From contig JAQGDQ010001488.1 of NCBI GenBank assembly GCA_030141605.1, positions 1-38,458 of the forward strand: a DNA stretch of 38,458 nt. Direction: 5' to 3'. Below are positions 12,101 to 19,402 of this stretch, piece by piece. The first letter of the stretch is position 1, and each line of letters begins with the position of its first letter. The notes beneath the pieces are model-generated. The model was not told the DNA's origin, searched no databases, and saw nothing but the letters and a program-made list of their open reading frames with translations. This DNA comes from Tubiluchus corallicola. Its lineage: Eukaryota > Priapulida > Priapulimorpha > Priapulimorphida > Tubiluchidae. A program made the translations under genes and the position numbers.

Positions 12101-14608
12101 CGATTACTGATCATGCAGAACGACTTAATGATTTTTTAAAATTTATAGCAAATTTATTTGCTGGAAACTGAATGTTCTGTTTTGTTTCGCAGACAACAAT
12201 AGTCGATCCTTTAGGAGCACCATTCAATACTCCATTGAGACTTATGTACGACAGCAACCAAGAAGTCATTGGCACAAGTTTCTACCCCCTCACTCAGTTT
12301 GCCATGTTTAACAACTTCAACATTTATCACAAGTACTTGTCTGATTCGAGAATGAATCACGTGCTGAAAAGTTGTGCCAACTGTGGACCTGTTTACTGCT
12401 CGATGGAAGCTAGTGCACAATATGTGGGATCCGTGAGTATCAGCTTTTTGTATTTTTGCAGTCAACGCTTAGCCAGTGTTGTTCCGATAGATCGGTTGCC
12501 GATTTTCGGAAAAAAGCGGTATCGGTTCGGTGTCGGTTTCAATGAAAATAGAAAAACCGGTATCGGTTCGGTGTCGGTTTCAATGAAAATGGAAAAACCG
12601 GTATCGGTTCGGTGTCAGTTTCAATGAAAATAGAAAAACCGGTATCAGTTCGGTGTCGGTTTCAATGAAAATGGAAAAACCGGTATTGGTTTCGAGGAAA
12701 ACAAAAAATCGGCATCGGATCGGCTTTTTCAGGTTCGGAACAACACTGACATCGTGTATACACATTTCAAGACAAACTGCGAAGGTCTCCCATTGCATAA
12801 TTACTTGATTATGTAAAGATATAAGAAGCTATTCAAGCTTCCAGCATTAGCAGCAAGAAAGTTTAGACACTAAGACAGGTAAACATCTACAGTTTTGAAA
12901 GATACTTCCAATTTTCCAACTGTAAACACAGGTGTTGTTAATAATAAATGATCAGTTAATCGGTATTGGTTCTGAAGAAATCGGTATCGGACTGGTATCA
13001 GTTTTCAAAAATGCGGAATCGGTATCGGTATCAGTTTCAAGGAAAATCAAAAATTGGTATCGGTTTCAAGGAAAATCAAAAATTGGTATCGGTTTCAAGG
13101 AAAATCAAGAATTGGTATCAGTTTCGAGGAAAATCAAAAATTGGTATCGGTACAGTATTGGTTTCGACAAAAATAAAAAATCAGTATCAATTCAAATGGG
13201 TTTTTCGGGTTCAGAACAACACTAGGCTTACCACGACAAAAGGCCGAATTGCATATGCTGAATTGCATAAAATAAGAAATTCCCTCGCGCTAAACGAAAA
13301 AATAAAAACCGACTAAATCCCAAGCAAGAGCAAAGTGTTTTTTTAAAGAAAACTTCCTATTTTGTGTACGATTATTTAAAATCAAAATTTGCACAGACAC
13401 CAGCCTTGCAAAGCAAAAGGTCCTGGTTCAAATCCAGTCTGTGTTTCAACTTTTCACATTTCCTGTGCTTCAAGTTTGATATTAACATTCAATTAATTGT
13501 GGATCCATATCACCATCATTAACAATCTTATTGTTAAGGTTTTACTAATTAACAACAAGAAATTACTATAGATGGCGCCTTTAGACATGGAAAATGAAAA
13601 TTTTCATTTATTTATTATTATCATTATTTATAGTATGTGTCCTACCTACAGTGAGATATTTTTATTAATTATACCTAAGCTCTAAGGTATGGATTCGCGT
13701 TATAATTTTGTATATACTCAATTTGGTTTGCTGCAATAAGGTTTCTTCGCTTTCCTTAAATTCTGTAAAGGCCAATGTTTTCTGCAGTTCTCTCGAAGTT
13801 GCATTTTGTTTCAACTTTTTATGCCAGATAGATGTGACGAAATTTTACGTTTTGAATAAAGAATCTGACTTGTTAATGAATCACTAGTATCTATTGTTTC
13901 TATGCTGAGAAAATGCACCTTGTATTCTAATTTTTATTTCCTGGCGTATTGGAAGTGGTGCTGACAAGCCACTAGCATAGGAATGTCTAGTTTTTTGCTG
14001 GATTAACTGGTGCGTTTACCTGTCTTGAGGGCAGATTTCTTTCTTTTTAGTTCTGACTGTCTACCGCCTACAATGGACGTAATGGGCAGATGATGATGAT
14101 GATTTTCTGGCGATGGTTATGCTGATTCTGCGTCCAGTTTCCTACCTTCTTAGCATTTATTAAGAAAAAGAAAATCAAATATAAATTGCTAACAGTTTTT
14201 TTCCATAATTTGCAGATTAGTGCCATTATGCCTTCCTTCTGTCTGACTGCCAAAGATAATCAAGAAATGTGTGTGGATCCGGCTTATGCGTTGAAACTTG
14301 AAAATTTTGTCACCACCAAAACCACCAGCACAAGGAAGACTGGTTACCGCAACCAAAACAGGGGCAGCCAAAACAAGGGTTCTGGAAGTGGCTACGGAAA
14401 CAACAACAACAACGGCTACGGTTCTCAGTCATCGGGTTATGGCAATCAAAACAGTGGTTACGGCAACAACAACGGTTTCAGTTCAGGTTTCGGTAGCAAC
14501 AGCGGCTTTGGCTATGGCGGAAATAGCGGGTTTGGGTCTGGTTTCAGTGGCAACAACGGTTTTCGTTCAGGTTCTGGTTATGGTGGCAACAGTGGGTTTA
14601 GTTATTAA
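5693..14608 (+). CDS. Secreted LamG/pentraxin-like protein with Gly-Asn-Tyr-rich tail (7 exons, 395 aa)
   Basis: Seven exons join in frame: 5693-5722, 8900-8999, 9603-9756, 10714-10854, 11324-11453, 12193-12432 and 14216-14608. All introns are GT..AG (donors GTGAGT, GTAAGC, GTAAGA, GTAACA, GTAAGT, GTGAGT). Exons 1-2 give a signal peptide (MYSWCFLIIL then IASIPGS), with cleavage likely near residues 18-22, followed by a Ser/Lys linker with GYGS motifs (about 21-43). Residues about 75-245 resemble a concanavalin/LamG/pentraxin fold: EYTICLFWFKG, then WLHTCIRVDTNSD, then a final strand and helix FNIYHKYLSD ending in Cys. A cysteine cluster follows (C246, C249, C254, C274, C284). Residues about 307-395 are Gly/Asn/Ser/Tyr/Phe repeats such as GYGNQNSGYG. 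The protein is secreted; an extracellular matrix, cuticle, silk or adhesive role is inference. The gene structure is firm, but the family call is by pattern only. Confidence 0.78.
5803..5928. repeat. (TTG)n microsatellite in intron 1
   Basis: Nearly pure TTG repeat with two CTGCTGTTGTG interruptions, sharing the TGCTGCTGTTGTGTTG module with the array at 5010-5362. The Gln and Cys frames over it are artefacts. Confidence 0.92.
5930..6011 (+). mobile_element. LINE/SINE 3' terminus with (ATT)n tail
   Basis: CCCTTCGCTGCCCTTTCTTC matches the inner part of the minus-strand LINE end at 1919-2060. The segment closes with AATAAAG and then the (ATT)n array that starts at 6012, so the array probably grew from the element's tail. 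Confidence 0.5.
6012..6228. repeat. (ATT)n-(ATC)n-(ATT)n microsatellite, about 217 bp
   Basis: About 100 bp of ATT/AAT repeat is followed by about 70 bp of pure ATC and then ATT again. The sharp ATT to ATC to ATT switches suggest one point change was amplified inside the array. The poly-Asn/Asp and poly-Ile/Met frames are artefacts. Confidence 0.95.
6732..7330 (+). mobile_element. Dead LINE: RT C-terminal remnant, frame broken by a 25-bp duplication
   Basis: A frame from 6732 to a stop at 6969-6971 encodes a LINE RT C-terminal segment (LILPHFLYGCTLFH, LQNYALRLVAGY). A second frame, +1 relative to the first, runs from about 6964 to TAA at 7260 and carries the terminal motif GVQLWNTLPSNLKQIKSFDEF. 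The frames change exactly at two adjacent copies of a 25-bp unit (6946-6970 and the next copy starting ACACGCCCTTCATC at 6971). An AT-rich 3' UTR follows. It differs clearly from the LINE at 3945, so at least two LINE families are present. It lies inside intron 1 of the secreted-protein gene. Confidence 0.8.
7331..8899. other. Remainder of intron 1, no gene recognised
   Basis: Single-copy-looking intron sequence up to the acceptor TTTTTCGTTTCAG at 8899. Apart from four imperfect ATGTTAAT-type units at about 8126-8165, no repeat, RNA or coding remnant was recognised. Confidence 0.4.
9194..9263. repeat. Short inverted repeat in intron 2
   Basis: CGTCCACAC near 9196 and GTGTGGACG near 9252 form a 9-bp stem around a loop of about 49 nt. 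It may be the core of a decayed MITE; no target-site duplication is visible. Confidence 0.35.
10100..10500. repeat. Interspersed repeat in intron 3 (partner at 24220)
   Basis: From about 10270 the sequence matches 24280-24510 in the same orientation, sharing GTGACAAAAAG, ATCCGAGGTAATTATTATT and GTTTTCAATATTTTAGA. The upstream part (10100-10270, with two CAGAAACTAAC blocks) belongs only loosely to the same element. Divergence is substantial, so the copies are old. The class is unknown. Confidence 0.7.
11561..11610. repeat. (CA)n/(CACG)n microsatellite in intron 5
   Basis: ACAC and ACGC alternate for about 50 bp just after exon 5. The tract is a potential Z-DNA former. Confidence 0.9.
12474..12748. 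mobile_element. hAT-like MITE with internal 41-bp tandem repeats
   Basis: The ends form a perfect 14-bp inverted repeat: CAGTGTTGTTCCGA at 12474 and TCGGAACAACACTG ending at 12748. CAGTG termini are usual for hAT elements. The interior holds five units of 41 bp beginning GGTATCGG or a variant (12518, 12559, 12600, 12641, 12682). No clear 8-bp target-site duplication is seen (CGCTTAGC versus ACATCGTG). It lies 41 bp downstream of the exon 6 donor. Confidence 0.7.
12958..13225. mobile_element. Truncated relative of the 12474 MITE with 29-bp repeats
   Basis: The same GGTATCGGTTTC theme recurs here in 29-bp units (13054, 13083, 13112, 13141), and the right end GTTCAGAACAACACTAG matches the 12474 element's terminus. 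The left terminal repeat is missing. The two copies amplified different internal unit lengths independently. Confidence 0.6.
13392..13443 (+). other. tRNA-like fold lacking a D arm
   Basis: CACAGAC (13392-13398) and GTCTGTG (13437-13443) can pair as an acceptor stem. Between them, CTGG-TTCAAAT-CCAG forms a T arm with a standard T loop and the B-box-like GGTTCAAATCC. A weak CCTT/AAGG stem stands where the anticodon arm should be. At about 52 nt there is no D arm or A box. It could be a SINE remnant, a nuclear copy of an organellar-type tRNA, or chance. Confidence 0.3.
13636..13795 (+). repeat. Intronic copy of the gene's own 3' UTR segment
   Basis: About 160 bp match 14653-14808, just after the stop codon of the secreted-protein gene, in the same orientation and with few differences. 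Shared strings include TACCTACAGTGAGA and ATACCTAAGCTCTAAGG. It sits in intron 6, about 1 kb upstream of its partner. No copy of the Gly-rich coding sequence accompanies it. Confidence 0.85.
13948..14103 (+). mobile_element. SINE with (GAT)n tail, copy 1
   Basis: The element begins near GGAAGTGGTGCTGACAAGCC and ends AATGGACGTAATGGGCA followed by GATGATGATGAT. Other copies lie at 20820-20885 (tail only, minus), 34510-34735 (minus) and 34736-34858 (plus). The consistent tandem tail points to a retroposed SINE. No pol III promoter box was recognised. Confidence 0.65.
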
Positions 14609-14652
14609 AATCTGAAGTCCCAAGTAAGATTGTTACTTTGGTGTGGATTGTA

Positions 14653-14808
14653 TGTGTCTTACCTACAGTGAGACATTTTTATTAATTATACCTAAGCTCT
14701 AAGGTGTGGATTCACGTTATAATTTTCTGTATACTCAGTTTGGTTTGCAACAATAAGCTTTCTTCGCTTTCCTTAAATTCTGTAAAAACCAATGTTTTCT
14801 GTAGTTTG
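14653..14808 (+). repeat. 3' UTR partner of the 13636 repeat
   Basis: Begins 45 bp after the TAA of the secreted-protein gene and matches 13636-13795. It is either a genuine UTR segment copied into intron 6, or an element present twice that the gene uses as UTR. Confidence 0.8.
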
Positions 14809-14953
14809 CTATTGCCAACGATACTGATAATTTTAATAATGACGATAAAACTACTCTGTGATGTATTCTTAGACTTTCTGAGAATGAATCCTTTACTTTT
14901 CACCAAAATTAAAAGATTGTCTTATAGTTCCACTGTTATAATGTATATAATAT

Positions 14954-14959
14954 AATAAA
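14954..14959 (+). terminator. Polyadenylation signal of the secreted-protein gene
   Basis: AATAAA lies 346 bp after the stop codon and is the first canonical signal downstream, giving a 3' UTR of about 360-370 nt. Confidence 0.5.
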
Positions 14960-15838
14960 TATAAATGCCTTTCTTTAATAATAATGAAATTGCAAACTAA
15001 CAATTGAAATACAATTGAATTTTATCAGGGAAGTGGATGTTGTTAGTTACAGGAAATTGACGTTACGTCTCGACACCAATTATTACTTATGAAAAATGTG
15101 ATAATTATGTACTGGATAATATGTTTGTTACATTATATTAACCGCTAAACAAAAAACGTGATGTCTGTTATCCAAGCATGACTGGTACAGCAGCCAGTAG
15201 GCAGCCGCCAAGGATGTGTTTGGCTTCCTTTGTGTGTGGCAGATGATTTTGAATGTACAGTTTTACTAGGTTCCTAGTTTGATAGTTGTTACTAACTTGT
15301 GTTTTTGTAGAAGTTTAGACGTAATATTAGCCAAATAACTATTTCTGCGAATTGTTTTGTTTCCACTTAAAGCTGTGATAAGCAATTTGAGGATTTAATC
15401 ATTATTTACAAATAGTTGTAAACTACGACATTGGGTAATTAGAGAATAGATAAGAAATCGTTTAGTATAAATATCTAACAGCCAGCTGGTTAATTATTTA
15501 TTACACCGGGGTTATTCAGATATTATGGTGCGCACAAATTAAGTAATTAAACGAGTATTAAAGAAAATAATATCATCTTATTAGCAAAACAATACCAAAA
15601 TACCGGTAGGCCTATTGTACTGTAAAGTTAAACATATGGGTGGGTCTATAACGTTTTTCTCGTTAATCTTTTAACAAATTGAGCCAGAACCCCAGGCATT
15701 CTTCTGGAAGAGAAATTAATAAAATTATATGTGAACTAAAATAAATGCAATAAATAGTAGATAGGCGGGAGAAAAAAAATTAGACAGAGGGACACAAATT
15801 ATTAGAGAGAGGAAGAGAGAGAGGAAAGAGAGTGAGAG

Positions 15839-15929
<91 letters not shown>

Positions 15930-17552
15930 CAGGCAAAGAGAGAGAGAGAGAGAGACGGGGGGTTAATAACGGTTTGTGTTCACCCTAAGCGATGTTTAAG
16001 CAGTGTTTTTATCAGCGTTTTTTTAATGTATTGTATTATACTTGCATATCTTCACGGGTTTTAAAGATTATGTATCCACCATGAACCATCATATATTCCA
16101 ACATGAACCAAAGACTAGTGCCCTGTGCCGTCAGACGTGCATTAATTTTCTCCGTATGCCTGGTCATGCACGAGAAACAAACCTGCCAAGTGACTACACA
16201 GATTTAACGTGAAGTAATATTCAACAAAATAAACTGTTTAACTTTATGGCATCTCTGCAAAAGCCAATTTCCCAAAAATTTTGGCAGAGAAGTGATTTTT
16301 GTGTCCAATCTATTTTGATAACTTGTTTCACTTCTTCAGCGAACACTTACAAGGGCAGCGTCGTTTCAAATCAACACTCTTGAACGGCATGATCTTTAGA
16401 ACTTTGTTGTAAACTTGCTTACCATAGTTAATACAAGGATAAGTTGTAGAAGTTAGAACACAATTGTTTTACTCTTGTACTGTTCTGTACTGGGTACAAA
16501 ATCCATGATTTTTTAAATCATAGAGATCCCCAAAGATATTTGTGGTATAAGTTTAGCAGTTGTGTTAAGTAGGTATAGCTAATTTATATCTTATCTTCCT
16601 GTGTATTTAAAATTCCCACAATAAAAAAATTAACTTTAACCAAATCTTTGCAACAAAATAATAAAATCTCATTGCATTTTCAAACTGCGTTTAATTGTTT
16701 TTTTTTGTGACATTTAGACTACAGGACTATACCATTTTGAAAATTACGTATCCACATAATTATTTCAAACTACATTTCAGACTAGTTTGTTGCAGTTTGT
16801 GCTGCTGTTTGTATTAATTTTTTTGAAATAATAGCTCAATGAATGGGCCTTTCACAGAATTTAACAAGAACCATATGGACATGAGGGTCAAGTTGTTTAA
16901 CCATATCGGCAGTTACGCGTTGTTTTAAATTGGTTCTTTCTTTCCACGTTCTTATAGTCTGGTATTTTTGATAAATTTCACTGTAGCAGCTGCAGTACTG
17001 CCTACCTCGGCAATATGTCTTTTAACAAAAAGTTTCTTTAAACAAATTTTTGTTCTAATCTCGGTTTTTCGCATCGGTAAATTCGGTTAATCAGTGTGTC
17101 TTTCTTTACCCATTGAATCTGACATGAAGTGTTTTCTTCACAATGTGTTTCACGTATTTGATCCATTTTTCTTGATTTTAAGACTCTGTTGTTGTGTACA
17201 TCTTTACATTAATCTAACCAGGGGCGTAGCCAGGTTCATAAAAAAGGTGCCTCGACACATACCATACAATTTTTAACGCATTTATTATACATTTTGATTT
17301 TGTGTTTATACAAATCAATTCGATTCAAAATTTTTTATTTGTCTCTCTCAATAGGTTACAAAGTATGTGAGATTAAAGTCAGTAAATTATATTAATAAGA
17401 ATAGAGACGGGGTGGTGAACGACCGGGGTCATCGAGTAACCACCCCTATATAAATATGTTATTTTAGATACCACGGCTTTTTAAATTTAATAATACGAAT
17501 ACGTTATGTCAGTTTGTGCCCAGTTTAAGATTCGCCTCGATAGACACTGGAA
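14960..17552. other. Gene-poor spacer
   Basis: AT-rich sequence without a recognised gene. It holds the (GA)n tract at 15813-15957 and, at 17220-17236, the string AGGGGCGTAGCCAGG, which resembles the terminus of DNA transposons common in animals, although no matching opposite end was found. Confidence 0.4.
15813..15957. repeat. (GA)n microsatellite
   Basis: About 145 bp of GA repeat with GGA and CA interruptions, the same motif as the window-edge (CT)n tract but on the opposite strand. Confidence 0.95.
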
Positions 17553-18481
17553 ATGCAACCCAGAAAAACATATAGATCCCAGGTTGCCACAATGGCAACA
17601 GGAAATCTTGTGCTATACTTCATGATCGCAGTGTGGCCACCTATTTTGTTTATTTTTATTTTAATAAAGCAAACAAGGAGGAAGAGTAGAGAGGTCCATA
17701 AGCTATTTATGCTTAACGTCTATCCTTCGATGATAACGGTAACGGCAAGTGAATAGTTTATTTCCAACAAGTATCGTAAAACTCGAGTATTCATTCATTA
17801 CTGATAAGGCTTTAAAAATATAACTACTGTGTCTGCATCCTTCACAGCGTTAAAAATTTTAACGGAGCGCTTTTCAATCAATTTTTTCAAACGGCACTGT
17901 ACATAGAGTCACACTGGAATGGCTATCTCTGTGTAAAGATTAAAACTTTACAAAATTCGACAGCTAAAATACAGATTGCATCATCATTACTCAAATCAAA
18001 TATTGCACTACCACAAAAAGAGTAACAAAACGATAGAAGTAGTTTCAACAATACACGCTTGTTAGTGACAGTTTCGAAATAAAAAACAGGGAAGTGAATT
18101 TATGAGGGTTAAGAAATCTTGTTTACGTTTCATTATGTCATTATATCTGATTCAAATTGAGACACAATTTATGACCAAGATAAATCAAGTTGTTATACCA
18201 CTTTAGAGGTTCACCATTATTTATGTTCACACGAATTTCAGCACAATATATGTTTCATTGAAATAAAATACACTTTGACTTATTAGTTTTAATAAGCATA
18301 ATTATCATAATGGTGTCACAAATAAAATTTGTTCCAGATTTTACCAGCTCAGTACCGAATTCGTCTCTCCCAGAACTTTCCCATGTCACAATCGCTAATG
18401 CCAATTCGAGCGGAAGATCAAGGTGGCAAGGTCTGTGACAGAGCCAGATGGAAGCGAAACGAAATTACTACTAATTACTAG
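17553..18481 (+). CDS. Candidate small single-pass membrane protein (2 exons, 96-109 aa)
   Basis: Exon 1 runs from ATG 17553, or the better-placed ATG at 17592 (context CCACAATGG), to 17738 at donor GTAACG. Exon 2 starts after TTGTTCCAG at 18338 and is open for 47 codons to TAG at 18479-18481. Both exons join in phase 0 and are richer in G+C than their flanks. From the second ATG, residues about 4-25 form one hydrophobic segment (LVLYFMIAVWPPILFIFILI) followed at once by a basic QTRRKSR stretch, as in a signal-anchored membrane protein with a cytoplasmic tail. The C-terminal half is polar and basic (DRARWKRNE). AATAAA at 18635 could end the transcript. I do not recognise the family. The exon pair could instead be chance open frames. 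Confidence 0.4.
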
Positions 18482-19402
18482 GATTTCCCGTATTGCCGAC
18501 ATTGCGGAGCTTTGAAATTATATGTATAACAAAATATCGCCTTAAAAGAAGCCTTAAAGCAGTAAGAATCGCTTTAAAGGAAACCTTGCAAAAAACCACC
18601 TGGCAAGCCAAAAACAACTGGGACAGCTAAGATAAATAAAGATGTTCAACAACTTCAACTATCTTTAGGTCGAAGAACTTACGCTGTTAGCTGTAGGTAG
18701 ATGTGGGTGGAAACTGTAGTGCCTCAATATCTACAATAGATGGAATGAGACGTTGAAAATTGAAAAAAAACAAAAAATTATTTAAAGAATGCTAACGCAC
18801 ATTAAGGTGAAAATGTTGTTTAGAATTTTTACTTTATAAAATTTTGTGTTTCGTTTATTTTTGAGCATAATAAACGGTGGGTTATTCTTACCGGTGGTAT
18901 TCTTAACTCTTTGACTTCCATGATGTATAATATATTAGCTTGTAGAAGTCGTTTTCGCATTATAGGAGTACAGACCAATATTATGTATTTTTACATTATA
19001 ACAGTAGTCTTTTTATTTGATTGTAAGTAGGAGTGTGTCTTTTGATTGACATGGATCATCGTCATTCAGGCTTAGTATGGCAATGGCTTGTTGTTGTCTT
19101 CTCAAGTTATTTTTAACTATATTAGCCTGAACAACAATTTTTTATATCTTTGCGTGATAAGCACAATCGCTGAACTGCGAAAAAGCTAAATAATTCATTC
19201 ATTTTTTCTAACTGTGCAAAACTAGTTAACTTGATTAAGTAATAAGTGTAACAACGTAAGTGTTGACATGTTTTAGATCTAGCTTTTGACACGTGGATTT
19301 GGGAGACTTTTGTATTTACGGCGTACCAATAGTTCCTTGCATTTTGTTCTAAAGTAAAGACAGGATTGGACTTGTAGACCAGTGTGGCTGTATGTTGTCA
19401 TT
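18482..19402. other. Spacer between the candidate membrane protein and AAGAB
   Basis: Holds the likely poly(A) signal AATAAA at 18635-18640 and the presumptive AAGAB promoter region. No TATA box, repeat or additional exon was recognised. Confidence 0.4.

Noticed and set aside
12932-13316. Two overlapping plus-strand frames with repeated KIKNWY-type units
   Set aside because: They translate the 29-bp tandem repeat of a truncated MITE in intron 6.
14186-14615. Alternative Thr/Val-rich frame overlapping exon 7
   Set aside because: A shadow of the Gly-rich coding repeat in another frame; the exon 6 junction and cysteines support the frame ending at 14608.
19382-19402. Upstream GTG-initiated extension of AAGAB
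   Set aside because: The ATG at 19403 aligns with the family's usual N-terminus; the extension has no ATG.
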